Shown here: piece by piece, positions 1 through 11,790 of the stretch
How positions within the stretch are numbered: the stretch's first letter is position 1
How the letters are laid out: each line of letters begins with the position of its first letter
DNA from: Thalassia testudinum
Lineage: Eukaryota > Streptophyta > Magnoliopsida > Alismatales > Hydrocharitaceae
DNA length: 64,000 bases
Direction: 5' to 3'
Assembly: GCA_037157565.1 (NCBI GenBank)
Contig: JAZHRO010000046.1
Location: 16,900,501 to 16,964,500, forward strand
Notes under the pieces: model-generated
What the model was told of the DNA's origin: nothing
The model's database searches: none
Seen by the model: only the letters and a program-made list of their open reading frames with translations
Translations under genes and position numbers: made by a program

Positions 1-544
1 AAACCTAATTTGGACTCAAGAAATCTGATGGTGAAGTCAAATTTTGGTTTTAACCAAGTTTGACTAGGTAATTTATGCAAAAACCCAAATTAAGGCAATT
101 GTCTATCTGAGACTCTATTTTAGGTCAAATTGGGTTCAGATGGTCAAAACAAGGATACCAAACCTTAGAGAATATTTTTCTATGATCTTTAGAAGGTTTA
201 GATGAATTTTATTCTGACCAGAACCTCAGTTAATTAAACAGGTCTGTTTTTAGGGTTTTAGATGTCCATTAATTCTTGAAATGCGTGAAAACCCGTTTCA
301 TTCTGCATGAACCCACTTATTAGACATTAATGACCATTTGACCTTTAATAAACCCTTGAAATACCCCGTGGTTATTCTGTATTTATGAAATGCAGTTAAA
401 ACTGTAGAAATAACCCTGTATTCTTATCTTCTTCTCAAAACAGAACATTATGCATGTATGACTCTCTGATGATTATGCAAGAGCATTTATCAACCTTATT
501 AGACCAAATTGGGCTAGTTATGGCTCATGATGGTTTACCCATCA
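1..544 (-). repeat. Element C 3' LTR, cut by the window edge
   Basis: Read on the minus strand the LTR starts at 544 with TGATGG, then a five-base loop, then CCATCA, and runs off the window at base 1. The F LTR at 18921 starts the same way (TGATGG-loop-CCATCATGAGCC) and stays alignable by eye with this segment up to about 19460. The polypurine tract lies directly upstream at 545-556. Confidence 0.8.
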
Positions 545-556
545 TACCCCCATGCC
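545..556 (-). promoter_or_regulatory. Polypurine tract of element C
   Basis: The minus strand reads GGCATGGGGGTA immediately before the TGATGG start of the 3' LTR. The same GGCATGGGGGTA core abuts the 3' LTR of A, and close variants abut those of B and E. In LTR elements this tract resists RNase H and primes plus-strand DNA. Confidence 0.75.
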
Positions 557-979
557 TAGCTTTTTCTAGTCCCTTAGCAAAATTTAATGGATCAGACCAG
601 TTATATAGGTCGGATGTAGCCGTCAGGATGCCCTACTAAGTGAATCTCTAGGAATTAGATCATAATACCAATGGTAGGCCTAGAGGTACTTAAGTACCAG
701 CCCAAATCCAGACCTGACTAGCTTTCGCCTCAGTCTGTCGTGAAGGTTTATAAGGCTTGTAGGAATTATCCTAAAGTTTGTTGGACCCAGCAGTTAAAGC
801 ACCCATGCTTGTAACATGGTCAGCCCAGGTTCAGTTTGCCGGTGCATTTTTTATAAAAGAGAGAGGGATAGAAGAAGATTTCATTTTTTGAAAGCTTTCT
901 CTCTCTTTTTCTTTTCATTATATTTTTCCTCAAATCCAACCTCAGATTAGCCCTAAACACATTCTATATCAGATTCCTT

Positions 980-1210
980 GTCTCCACCATCAATCCTTGC
1001 AGGGTCCCTGGCAATCGATGCTTTGTGATAGCACCACCCATGGCAACCCTCAGAACCCTGGCTTTCGACATTTTGGGATAGTGTTGCCCATAGCGTTTTA
1101 TAGCTAAATCCAAACCCTGGCAATCGACATTTCGTGATAATACCGCCCATTTCATCTGAACCAGCACAAGGTGCTTTCGTGCCCTCGGTAGAATATTTAG
1201 ATATCCTAGG
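980..1210 (-). repeat. Degenerate triplicated unit in the C tail
   Basis: Three imperfect copies of a roughly 50-65 bp unit, each containing a core like CTATCCCGAARTGTCG followed by a CCAGGG/CCATGG-type box. The array is collinear with 11628-11790 in element A. Two overlapping frames stay open in both elements, with roughly equal numbers of amino-acid changes in each frame, which argues against protein-level selection. Confidence 0.6.
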
Positions 1211-1891
1211 AGACAAGCATCGAGGAGACGATATGTTATTGCCATCTTCGAGGGGAATTTCCCACCTCTCCGCGTCGGGAACTCATCCAAATCAACTTGT
1301 GTTTTCGAGTCACTCCTAATCTAGATCTTAGGACCATTTTCAGAACAGCATAAATGCTTTTTGGCATGATTTCATATTTTCAAAACCCTGGCTTTTTGGC
1401 ATGCTTTAAGGTGATTAAGTTACCAAGTCCCGCAAACCAGAGATCAGTTAACAGGGCTGAATACTCCCTAAGCCTTAGACTTAATACACAAGCTTTGCAT
1501 TTTCCTCAACCTCTTAAGGATTAATCCAGATCCTGATAAGTACGTGTGTTTAAATCTCAGAACAGATCCAAGAGGCCTAAGGTCGGTATTCGCCACTAAT
1601 CCCTTAAGTTTTAGCCTTCCAGGTCTTAATTCATCATTCCATCCAACCTAGAAGTTAGGTGAGTTCCATATTATTGTAAAGGGACTCAATTTTTTTCTTT
1701 ATCTTTTTGCTCATTTCTTTCTTTTTGTTTCCTCATTTTTCTTCATTTAGCTCAAATGAACTCCTCATTTCCTCCTCAAGAATGATGTGATATCTCAAAA
1801 TTTTGTCCCCTTTTCTCCTTTTTTTGTAATATATATATATATATTTTGTGAAACCCTTTTGTGATTTGATTTTTACAGCGTTTTGCACTTT

Positions 1892-1907
1892 AATACCCCC
1901 CCATGAC
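1892..1907 (-). promoter_or_regulatory. Second polypurine-tract-like motif of element C
   Basis: The minus strand reads GTCATGGGGGGGTATTA, preceded by a CAATGAGGACATTG box at about 1915-1935. A, B and E have the same pair (CAATGA-GACATT box, then GCATGGGGGGGT) 1.2-1.4 kb upstream of their real polypurine tract. It could be a secondary plus-strand priming site or a relic of an older tract. Confidence 0.55.
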
Positions 1908-2352
1908 TACTATTTGCAATGTCCTCATTGTAAATTAGGTGGGTTCAAATTCAGCTTAGATCGTACATTAGAACAGGGTCAAAGGGTGGGTGGATGGATC
2001 GAGATGACTGTTTCAGACGATTTCAAGCTCTGGTACGAATACCAAAGGTGGAATTGGATGTTCTAATGAATGAACCCTAAAGTGTAATATTATTTTAGCA
2101 AGGAGATATGTCAGAATGATTTCAGGTTTTTTCAAAAGATGACGGGTTACCTCCCGTTAAGCACTAAGTTTAACATCATCAGCTGGACACAATGAGCCCA
2201 ACAAGTTGATGCAATGATAGGGAAAATATGTGATCGTGATGAATGAGAATTACATGGCCACAAATGAGTGTCAAATTATGATGAAGAGTCATTCCAGAAG
2301 ATCTATGATATGGATCAAATTGATTTGTTTCTTGATAGTTCTTATGGAGTTT

Positions 2353-3296
2353 CTATCGAGGAATCACTTGGAAGATGTATTGATTATGGAGTTCTAAAAT
2401 AAGATCATTGTGCGTCCAGAATCCAACAGAGGTGAATCTAATCAGCATATCCCAGATATGTGGTTCCTCTCGTGCTATGTGGCCTAATGAATTGATATCC
2501 AATGAGTCATTTTGATTTGTTTCTACTGAATGTGAGATCGTCTCCTCAAGAAATGACTCAAAGATTGGGTCTTCCAATGAATCTTCACTATAATTTTCAT
2601 CCCAATCAAAAGTGAATGTTTACAGAGTGCCTTTTGGATCATCTATCTCAAATTCTATAAAGGATTCATATTCTGGGAGGAGGTCACTCTCAATATTTGC
2701 TAAGGCCGATTCCTGGATGTCCTCAAAACAAAATGTCTCCATATTCATGGAATCTGAATCCAGTATATCATTATATTTCCTGAAATCCATGGGTACATCC
2801 TCAAATCAAAGGTAAAAGCCTCTACTGTGCTTATGTCAGTATGCTCGGTCAAATCAGGATCATCTAGTATGTGAAAAGCTTCAAATTCTGGCACTAGGCT
2901 TTCCATTAATGATATAGTCATGAGGTCCTGGATAAAACCTAGTTGTTCTACTGAGCATTATCCTTTTGTTGCCTCGAAAATATTAATCTCAGCACGTTGA
3001 TCTCCTGAGGCAATTATCATATGCCCAGATTCATAATTGATTATGGCTCCTGCAGTAGCCAAGAATGGTCTTCCCAAAACATGGGCATATCTTGATCTGT
3101 TGTGGCGTATCCATGTCGATAATTAGGAAATCAACTAAGTAGCTGAAATCCTTAACTCTAATTACCACGTCCTCTACCATCCCAATCGGTGTGATCAAGG
3201 TTCGGTTAGCCAGTTGCAAAGTAACATTAACAGGTTTTAGTTGTCCGATCTGTAATATTTCAAATAGGGTGGTAGGGATGAGGTTGACTAATGTGC
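2353..3296 (-). pseudogene. Element C protease C-terminal half and downstream gag-pol remnant
   Basis: From 3296 downward the minus strand continues the aspartic protease after the active site: a NLIPTTLFEILQIGQ-type stretch, then LQLANRT, EDVVIRVKDF and a VDFLIIDMD block at 3031-3219, all hallmarks of plant Ty3/gypsy (Athila-type) protease. A frameshift near 3100 moves the FLATA region into another frame. Below about 2950 the reading is acidic and broken by stops, and I recognise no RT. The upstream part of the same protease is at 38225-38244 and 40002-40226, separated by insertions B and D. Short open pieces such as 2353-2577 have no assignable role. Confidence 0.7.
3292..3296. repeat. Target-site duplication of element B, left copy
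   Basis: TGTGC here against TGCGC at 38225-38229, one C/T difference. Removing B with one copy restores the DLGA-x-VNLIP protease reading of C on the minus strand. Confidence 0.75.
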
Positions 3297-5672
3297 CGAT
3301 GAGTTACGACTCATCATAGCTAAATCACCTAAGTTAAGCTAGAAGCTAGGTTAAATAATATCAAATTAACACATAAAATGGGTTAAGTGTGGGAATTAGA
3401 GAAAAAGACCTAAAACATCAATTCTATGTTAAAAATGCATAATTAGGTCATTAAATGAGATATTCTATTAATAAATGTTAAATGGTGATCCAATTACAAA
3501 TTGAACACATAAATGAGCTCAAAAGTTCAAATCAAAAGTGTAATTAACTTCTTAAATATTCAATTAAGCTTATATAAAAACTTGGATGCATTTGGACATC
3601 ATTAAGGCCTTGAAATTAAAGATTTACATTTAGGCCCTTAGTACATTACATTTCATTCATTAGAAAACCTCCTAGGACCTATTTGTAGACCATAGGGACC
3701 TCTCTACAAGCCTAAAAGGACTGTTCCGTTATACTTTTTAACCTCTTATGGGCCTCTCTGCAATTGTTCTACCCCTTCGTAGAGGGGTGTACCCTGCAAA
3801 TTCACCAAAAGACCTTTAGTTGCCTACAGCTCCTGCGCAAACACTATTCACGTGAAGAACTCACGTGATCCTGGCCATCGATCTCTTGTCTCTCTTGATC
3901 TGTAGTTCGATTTGAATCGAACCTTTGCGCGATTCGGCGCGTGTGGTCACCTATTCACCCAAATCCCATCCAACGGCCACTTTTTGATTTTGCAGCACGT
4001 GCGCTCTCTCTCATCCTCGCCGCTCATGCCCTTTACGCCTAATTTCACCCGTGCGGTGCCTAGATCCACTACTCATCCTACTTAAGCAGCTCCACAGCTG
4101 CGTGCACAAGGGATCGCTCCTTCCTACATCTCTCAGCAATTGTTCTTCCTCTCCAGCTACTCTCCCCACCTCTCCCCATTTTCACGGCCATCGGTTGTGA
4201 AATCCACCTTCTCTCCAACTCTCGTCGCCGCTAAGGACTCCGTAGCACCTGAGGGACCCTAAACTCCACTAGAGGGTTTTCACTCCGCTGGAGCATCTCC
4301 TCCCGCCTTTCTTCCTATCCATTCACTGGGTGGAGATCTAAAGGTCCCATTCTTCCTGTTAGATTAGGTTTACTACTGTTTAGATTAGCTATAGTATAGT
4401 TAGATAGATTAGAAGTAGAATTTAGCTATAGATTAGAACTGATCTGGATGCATGATGGTAGTTTAGCTTAGGAGTAGGTTTAGTATAGAAATTCACATTT
4501 TCACCTCCTTCGATCACTTCAAATTAGAGGAGATGAATTCCCCCATTCATTGACCATTGTTTTCTCCCCATACACATTTCACTTTCTGATTTCCTCGTGT
4601 ATTAATCCACAATCCACCCATCCATTTGGAGTCAAATCCCCATCCCATTGCTTGCAAGCTTTGAGATGAGGATTTGCGCTCAAATCCACCAGGGGTCTCT
4701 TCACTCATGTCATTTTGTTCACAAAGACCCCTGATCTAATTTTGAAAAGAATTGATTCACTTGATTTGATTTCAAGATGGATTTCAAAGTAAAATCGCAA
4801 GATTTTTGTCAAATTGGGTTTTCAAGGATTTTTGATCAAGTGGATTGATATATTTGTGTTTAATTCAGACCTTGGCTGTGAGTTTTAGATGTCTTAATGT
4901 TACATTCTTCCTCAAACGAGCTAGGTATGAATTGAGTATGAACCGAGGCTTTCATGGACTTGAATGTATGGTAGAGCCAAGGAGAATCAACCTTGTTGAT
5001 TGGAGGCTCTATCATCTATCAAGGCTTTTTATGTGGAGGATTTTTATATGGATTTGTTTCTAAGATTTTGATTTTTAACCTATGGGATTCTTAATATCCC
5101 TTGAGGTTTTTAACACATTGGGATTCAGCTGAATTTAATGAACTAATTCCAACACTTCCTACATGCTGTCTATAGCATTAGGAAGGTGTTAGATCAATGG
5201 TTTTTCTATTGATTTGAAATGAAAATGTTGACAAGGGATTTTGATTCAGAGTTTAACATCCGAGAAAGATTTTTATGTCATTTTCAGGCCTTGTTAGAGT
5301 TTTAAGAGGTTTTCTGTTGTGTTCTGAATCATAAATCCATCATAGTAAATTGCTGCATGATGCAGCTACATTTTAACTGAAATCAAGCAAATTATTCCTG
5401 GACTTAAACATTTTGTATCTCTGATCAGACTTTTTCAAGTTTGATCTGAGATATGAATGGACTAAATTAAGGAACTAGTTTGCTGAATTGGAGGTCCTGA
5501 TCTGCTGTAGATGTTTTTTTTCTCTGATTTCTGGACACTGCAGTAAGGACCTGAGCTAAGTTAAGACGTCTAGAGCTGTTGCTGCAGTGCTACTGCTGTT
5601 CTGTTGAATTCAAGCAACAACACTACTGCATCTGTTTCTGCAGGATGGTCTGAAGTTGGGCAGAAGGCTTAA
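3297..5672 (+). repeat. Element B 5' LTR, first part
   Basis: Collinear with 33097-35422 of the 3' LTR. The first base of the canonical TG is mutated (CGATGAGT), but the terminal hairpin CGATGAGT-TACG-ACTCATCA is kept. The part around 3840-4360 is CT-rich with no clear TATA box; nothing protein-coding is supported. The last five bases (CTTAA) are the target duplication of element A. Confidence 0.85.
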
Positions 5673-7575
5673 TGATAGGTCCACTTTAGTGGACAATATT
5701 AGAGCCTAAGTACATGGTCATTGAGATAAGAAGTGAATTTAGAATATCCATTATATTAACAAAATAATGTAAGAGAAAAAATCATCATTTCATGCATTGC
5801 ATCATTATGAAAGGGACAATTGGAAGAAATCAGACTCAAATTAGAATGCTAGACATTTAATTTATCACAAAGGAAAGCGTTCTTCACTTCCCATCTCCAA
5901 TTTTGGGAAGTAGTGGACTCTATCCTAATTAGGAAATTCACCATGGGAGAGTCTGGAAATCACACACACAAAAAAAAAAGAAAGAAACAAAGAAAAAGAA
6001 AACAAACCTTATTTCTCTCTCTCCCTTACGTATCTTTCTCTGTCCATAATCTCTCCATTCCATTTAGAGAGTTGGAAGCCAAGCCAGGACAAATGGAAAG
6101 AGAGAAAAAGGAAAAGGAAAAAAAAAAAGAAACCTTCCTCTCTCCTCCAATCTCTCTCGCACAAATATTCTCTCTCACTCTTTCCTTCTCTGACTCTCTC
6201 TCTCTCATTCTCTCTTTTTCTCCTTATATAACAGGACGGCAGGACAACAGAGGGGATCATTCCCTCCAGAGGGAGGAAACCCTCCTCCACCTCTCCTCCC
6301 AACCTCTCCACCGTGTGCCACCACCACCACTAGCCTCCATCATCGACCACATCCACGACTGCGACCTTCCACCACCGTGCTTCCACCACCAATAGACACA
6401 ACCACCACCACGTCTCGCCTCTAACGACTCCATCACCGCGGTCGATGGTGACAGCACCGACACCCGCAACTGCGTTCCTGACATCATCACCGTGCTCCGC
6501 CCATCTTCCTCGACGTGGCCAAAGCACCACCGCGAGCTTCCACTGTTCTCACCGCCCTCCAACCCTTCAGTTAAGTCATCCGGGAACATTCCTGGACATC
6601 TGAAGACCCAACCACCTCCTCGCGACAGCAGTAGGGTCAACGTCGGCCTTACTCCATCTTTCTATTGCACCCAACAGAGAGTTGTGCCTCTTGCTCGACC
6701 TCCTCTTTGTAGGCTGCAACCGCCTACAGCCACGCAGCCCCTCACGCACGCGCAGCAGCGCAACCCCCTCGCGTAGCACCCACTATAGTCCTCGTCCGCA
6801 CAACACCGCCTTTGCACACGCTGCATGCATCACCTCCATGGACAAGATCAGGCCGCAGCACCACCTTCGTCTCCCTCCTCTCTATGCGCACGACCACGAC
6901 CTTCCTCCTAGCAGCAGCATCCCCTCACGACAAGCAGCACCGTGAGCCACCGCCTCGAGCTCCTCCTCCATCTCCAGCAAGTGACCGACCGCGCCCCCTC
7001 CTCTCCTTCTTCTTCTCTGTCAACCAACAGAAAAAGGGAACCTAAACCAGCCAAAATACAGCCACGTCCACAGGCCTCGAAACTTCATGCCATCGACTCC
7101 AACAGACTCACCGCATCTTCACAAGTTCGGCCACACCCTCTGAAGGTCGGCAGCAGCCCGCATGTGCCGGCGAGCCACCGCCGCCGTCAGTTCTCCTCGT
7201 CGCCGGTGAGACTTCCGACCACCGTTTGATGCACCGTCACCACCCACGCATGCCAATACTGATCACAATTTATTGAATATTTTATTAAGGAGAAATTGCA
7301 CATATAACCTTACATTCTTAAATTATCATGCATCTTCCTCTTTTCATCGCATGTCACAGTGGATTTAACCACGAGTTTCGCACTTGATTGAATGAATACA
7401 AGGGAAAAATATTCGTGAATTTATTACATCTATTCCTCCCTGTGGATACAACCTAATCCATCATGGTTAATTTTACCGATAATTAGTTTTGTTCTGGATT
7501 TTTCCACCACATAATTTCATTGCAACGACATCTTATTCTGATACAGTATTTCTGTAAGCGAGAAACTCCCGATCA
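5673..7575 (+). repeat. Element A 5' LTR
   Basis: 1903 bp, TGATAG...CGATCA. It starts with the inverted repeat GTCCACT-TT-AGTGGAC at 5679-5694. A TATA box at 6225 follows a CT-rich stretch; downstream is a GC-rich, CCACC-rich transcribed region (about 6240-7230) whose open frames on both strands are compositional. Compared with the 3' LTR it lacks about 285 bp, with the joint near 7245. Confidence 0.88.
6225..6232 (+). promoter_or_regulatory. TATA box of the element A 5' LTR
   Basis: TATATAAC directly after a long (TC)n-type tract, with the same context at 12782-12789 in the 3' LTR. Transcription would start roughly 30 bp downstream by analogy with plant promoters. Confidence 0.65.
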
Positions 7576-7578
7576 AAA

Positions 7579-7596
7579 TGGTGCCGTTGCCGGGGA
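7579..7596 (+). promoter_or_regulatory. Primer-binding site of element A (tRNA-Asp)
   Basis: TGGTGCCGTTGCCGGGGA, three bases after the LTR end. It differs at one base from the exact complement of the plant tRNA-Asp 3' end (TGGCGCCGTTGCCGGGGA), which primes minus-strand DNA synthesis. Confidence 0.85.
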
Positions 7597-8870
7597 GGCA
7601 ATAGATGCAATAATTTCACCTGATTTTTATTTCTGATTATTCTGAGTAGCACAGTGATCTGACCAGTTGTTACCTTTTCTGTGCGAGGAATCTGACGAGG
7701 CGACAGGCGCAGCTGGGAGACGACATCAACCTTGAGCAACGTCCACACATGGGGAAGACGTAGGAGACCTGCATCTCGCTTTTATAGGGGATTCTCCTTT
7801 GTCACAAGCTTTATTTCTGTTTTCTCGCCCTTGTAGTAATTGGGGCTGATTTTTGGGGGTCTATTCCCACATTCTTTAGAGACTAGGGGCTATATTTTTG
7901 TTGCTCCCGTGATTCATTTTTCAGCATTCTTGCCTCTAAAACAAGCAAAATAAAAAACTGAGCTGCCTGTTAGGAGTTGCATACCCTTAGGTGTGCACAT
8001 TTAGGGGTGATTGAGCGGTACATTAGATCTCATTGTTACATTGCGAGCATATTTGCACAAAGATTGCTGGAGACAGGTATATCTTTCTATCTTTGCATCC
8101 AGCTCCTGTTCACGCATTTACATTTAGATTAAAATTCAAGACCACCAAACTAATTGAATTGACCTAATTCAGTGGTCATCTAACTGAACTTGGGACTAAT
8201 AATCATATTCGACCTTAAAACCAAATCACACTTGATCTGATTCAAAGGGACTTGTCTACATTTTCAAAATCAAAAATGATTTGCGTTGTGATGCACACTT
8301 CTGACACTGAGCACACACATTAGGCACCGCACTAAGGCTCGATCCCTTAAGGCTATAGGCACCGATCTCTTTATCGGTGTAGACCTTGCTATCTTGTTTT
8401 GTGGTAGTGGTACTATCTTTTGACCGAGTGTTTTGATACTTCACGGAGGGGGACACCCCTTAAAGGAACAAAAGGGTAGTTAAGAGGCACCGCTTACACA
8501 TCACCTCAAAGGAAGGGTTCGCCCTACTTGCATCCCTTTGTTCGTCCTTGGAGTAACTTCTCACTTAATCACCTGGGAGTATCATCTAAGCAAAGTATAG
8601 GTCCAAGGGCACTCGAAGGTCAACTTAAGGCACGTAATTGATTGTGAAACTTCTTTTGCCACCAAAAGAGAACGTAAACGACCTCTGTCTTCTCTAAAGA
8701 GCTTGTCAGGGATCTCAAGTCACATCTCCCTCTTATACCACTTAAGTGGGAATGGACGAGTGCAAACTTGACTCCATTTGACAAATTATAAGGAGTCTAT
8801 TGGAGGTTGGCTTAAATCTGCTCTAAGAAAGAAAAGAGAAGTCCCATTGCCTTGTGTGTCATGTTTTCAA
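7597..8870 (+). other. Element A leader, shared with element E
   Basis: Untranslated leader without a credible gene. Two blocks are strikingly like E: 7576-7740 versus 42193-42360, including GAGGAATCTGACGA and GACAGGCG, and about 8280-8600 versus 42935-43250, including AGGGGGACACCCCTTAAAGG and GGTTCGCCCTACTTGCATCC. A leader kept between a pol-less and a pol-bearing element is where a packaging or dimerisation signal would be expected (inference). Confidence 0.7.
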
Positions 8871-9062
8871 ATGGATTACAATAAATACTTCACTTATTTT
8901 CACGCCAGAATACCCAATCCCAATACCTACAATTATCCATCTTTTGATGAGCATTGGGATCCTTTCTACTCCTACTATAGGAACATTAGTCTGATTAAAC
9001 CCCAACCCAGTGGTGATGAGCAAAACCTAAAGAAGGGTATCCCAACCTTAGCTCTTCCATGA
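8871..9062 (+). pseudogene. Element A ORF1: small aromatic-rich protein fragment of unknown function
   Basis: 64-residue frame from the first ATG after the conserved leader. It is rich in Tyr/Phe (motifs NKYFTYFHARIP and FDEHWDPFYSYY) and unlike the gag N-termini of B, E, F or H. It ends in an ATGA overlap at 9059-9062 with the next frame. A TTG-initiated extension back to 8778 is open but unsupported. It may be the N-terminus of one larger protein broken by a -1 shift. No function assigned. Confidence 0.45.
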
Positions 9063-10225
9063 CCATGCCCAACCTACCCACCCTTCATGATTTGTCTTAT
9101 CGAGGTTGGACCGATACTCCTAGGCAACTTGAACCTGAGATTGACTATCCTACTCAATCTGATGGTAGCCTCTCCTCTTTTATGATAGAAATGCAAAAAC
9201 AATAGAAAGAGTTGATGGATTCTATGGGAGAGATTTTGAGGAATAGTCAAAGATTAACTAAAAAGATTAACCAGGTTAGCAATCCTCCTACAGTCAATTC
9301 TGATCCCTACCCTTATATCCACGATTACCAAGATAATTTCAAGGAACACAATGACAACAGGGATCCTATTTTGAGGAGTAGCTATCACTTAGACGTCCCT
9401 CATGAGATATGCCCACCAGAAGGCAATCTTGGTGACTATCCACCTGATCTTAATTGGAAAGAGAAATTGGTCCCATTAAATGAACCTGACCCGAATGATA
9501 GTATCTTCGTTACATTTGATGAAGCGGATCGCAGTCAAATAATCAACCCAGCTCCCAATCTGAATCTTCATGTGGAATCTAAACCCCATCCTAGGGACTT
9601 TGAGCATATACCATACATTTCTGAGAATCTTGTACCTCAATTAGAGCTCCCTGAGGATTGTGAGTTCGAAGTTAACAAATTCCAGGAGCCTTGGATTCCG
9701 AACGACACCACATTGGAAGAAAGTGGACAAACACCTGTCTTTGACTATTATGAGGATTCACAAATCCTAAACACAAGTGACCATGAGGAAATTAATGCTG
9801 AATAGGAAGAATTAGATCACTTTTGGTCTCAGGGACACGAAGATTTGATTTTTAAGGAAGCACTTGATCCTGGTGTGAAAGATTTTTTTGAGTCTACGGG
9901 AAGAAACATCGATGAGAATAATGATGACTTTCAAAGGACCAGACCTAGAGTATGGAGTGAATCTAGGGGAGAATATGTTTTGTTCACGGACTTAACCCCT
10001 GACGATTTGATTGAAGTAGCCAAATCCAGATTCCTATATACCGTTGACTATCAAGATCATCCTCTCCAACAGTCAGACGAAATGGAAGCAATTACTACTC
10101 TTGAGGAAAGAATCTATACACCCCAGGAGCAGGATCTTAGCATTGAACAAGAAACCGGGATGTCATTATTGAGGGCACTCATAGTCCTATTGCTTCCAAA
10201 CCACTTCTACATGATAGTGAAATGA
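9059..10225 (+). pseudogene. Element A ORF2: acidic Pro/Asp/Glu-rich protein of unknown function, with amber stops
   Basis: A single frame of about 388 codons interrupted only by TAG codons near 9203 and 9803. The N-terminal part contains a polar, probably helical stretch (MDSMGEILRNSQRLTKKINQV). The remainder is rich in Asp, Glu, Asn, Pro and Tyr with repeated Pro-Asp and Glu-Pro pairs. No CCHC knuckle, protease DLGA/DSGA, RT or integrase motif is present. Its position matches gag in the related elements, so a diverged or replacement structural protein is possible, but I do not recognise it. It ends in an ATGA overlap with ORF3. Confidence 0.5.
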
Positions 10226-10512
10226 GCGACACCCTTGAGTGGTTCAATTTGGATGATGAACATTTGGGCCCATTCCAGGACACTCACACCAATGATATGC
10301 AATCAGTAACTAAGGCTACTTCTGATAACATTCAAGAACTGGAATGGATATCAAGGATGAATGTCGAACTACTCACACTCACTTTAACCCTCTTCCCTAC
10401 CTCGCACCTGAGACACTTCAACTCACATAGTACCAGCTTCCTAAAATCTCTGCTCACACTTTTGATTAATGGGGGAATATCCAAACCAATACACCCTGTA
10501 GTAGAGTGGTGA
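10222..10512 (+). pseudogene. Element A ORF3: continuation fragment of unknown function
   Basis: 96-residue frame starting at an ATG that overlaps the stop of the preceding frame (ATGA). The first 40 residues are acidic like ORF2 (EWFNLDDEHLGPFQD); after about 10345 the composition changes and another frame reads more like the upstream protein, suggesting a further frameshift. Best taken as the decayed C-terminal part of the same product. Confidence 0.35.
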
Positions 10513-10901
10513 GTTTGGATCGACGCTCCTCCATGTTAGCCCAACAGTCTTAGGGTATCATTCTTCATTCCCTCTGTTGCCCACACATATCTGCTCAAGG
10601 AGCCTTTGCCTTCTCATCGCACACTCCCGAAGGTCACTACTTAAGTGTATTATGTAAAACCTCCACAAATAGCTCAGGAGTATCCTCTTTTCACCTGCTT
10701 CTGATGAGTATTTCGCCTCACTATCCATCACCAGCTTGCCAACATCTTAGGTTACTTACTCTCCAAGCCAGGTTTGTTACGTATCTTCTTTGGGACTCCT
10801 TCTGGTTCCCTTCCAGAACCTGATTTATGAGCTATCCCAACTCCACCTCAGGTAATATCTTTCTTTGCTTTTGCTTTTCAATGAGGACATTGTCATATTT
10901 A

Positions 10902-10914
10902 GGCATGGGGGGGT
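10902..10914 (+). promoter_or_regulatory. Second polypurine-tract-like motif of element A
   Basis: GGCATGGGGGGGT preceded at 10879 by CAATGAGGACATTG, about 1.3 kb upstream of the LTR-abutting tract at 12212-12226. The same pair occurs in B, C and E at equivalent places. Confidence 0.55.
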
Positions 10915-11627
10915 ATAACCTGAGGTTGTTCATAGCATTTATACATATTCTGCATGCAATTAGGCATCTATCTTGTTCTGTAAAAAAAAAAAGGAAAAGA
11001 GAGAAAAAGGAGGAGATGAAATCTTTGTGAGCTAAATTTCAAATATATTAAGGAGAGACACAGAAAGAAAGTATGCAAAATTGTGCTGGTCCCAGCAGTT
11101 GATTATGGAAGAGTTACCTAAGTTCTAGGCTAGAATAAATAAATAAATAAAGTCTTGAAGTGCTAGAGAAAAGGAGATAAGTGAGGGATACCGACTTTAG
11201 GCCTCCTAGGTCTATTCTAGGGCTTAAACACTCACGTATTTGTTACGATCTGGAATATTCCTCAATAGGTTGATGGAGTTGCGAGGCCGATGTATTAATT
11301 CTAAGGCTTAGGGAGTATTTGGTCCCGTTGCCTGCCCTTTAGTTTGCAGGACTTGGTAACCTAGGCACCCAAAAATCACACACTGGTCTAGTTCTGTGGC
11401 ATAAAAAAGAATACTGCCAAAAAGTGTGTTCTGAAAATGTTTTCCCGAAAAGTTGACTTAGGAGAGGCTTGAAGACACAAGTCGATCAGATGAGTTCCTA
11501 GCGCAGAGAAGAGGAATGTAAAATAATCCCCTCGAAGATGCGTTTTAACATATCATCTCCTTGATACCTGTCTCCTAGGATATCTAAATATCCTACAGGG
11601 GGCACGGAAGCATCTTGTGCTGGTTCA

Positions 11628-11790
11628 GATGCCATGGGCGACATTATCCCGAAATGTCAATTGCCAGGGTCTAAATTTAGCTATAAAATGCCATGGGCGG
11701 CACTATCCCGAAGTGTCGAAAGCCATGGTTCTGGGGGTTGCCAAGGGTTGTGCTATCCTGAAGCATCGATTGCCAAGGACCCTACGAGAG
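11628..11790 (+). repeat. Triplicated 50-65 bp unit in the A tail
   Basis: Three imperfect units, the first two beginning ATGCCATGGGCGRCA and followed by a TATCCCGAARTGTC core; the third is more diverged (CTATCCTGAAGCATCG). Collinear with the minus strand of 980-1210 in C. Confidence 0.6.

Larger units (their letters stand above)
557..2352 (-). other. Element C non-coding tail
   Basis: About 1.8 kb between the protease-side coding remnant and the polypurine tract, with no credible gene. Read on the minus strand it matches the tail of A (10875-12226) in the same order: a GCATGGGGGG-type motif, a purine-rich stretch, a block ending in CAAGTCC, three short repeats, and the polypurine tract. The short open frames here are low-value by-products of that conserved DNA. 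Confidence 0.7.

Noticed and set aside
964..1290. Conserved small protein shared by the A and C tails
   Set aside because: Two frames are equally open and equally diverged, so there is no sign of selection on a protein; kept as a nucleic-acid repeat.
6257..7229. Several overlapping Pro/Ser/Thr/His-rich frames on both strands in the A LTR (and at 12563-13956, 38639-39542, 40930-41680, 50457-51259)
   Set aside because: GC- and CCACC-rich LTR sequence keeps many frames open at once on both strands; the frames are not consistent between LTR copies.
7579..7596. tRNA genes, because of the tRNA-Asp matches
   Set aside because: Only the 18-base complement of the tRNA 3' end is present next to LTR ends, which is the signature of a primer-binding site, not a tRNA gene.
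11135..11151. Short AATA and other simple repeats (also (TA)n at 41736 and C14 at 53792)
   Set aside because: Ordinary microsatellite tracts with no further structure; mentioned only within their LTR or tail entries.
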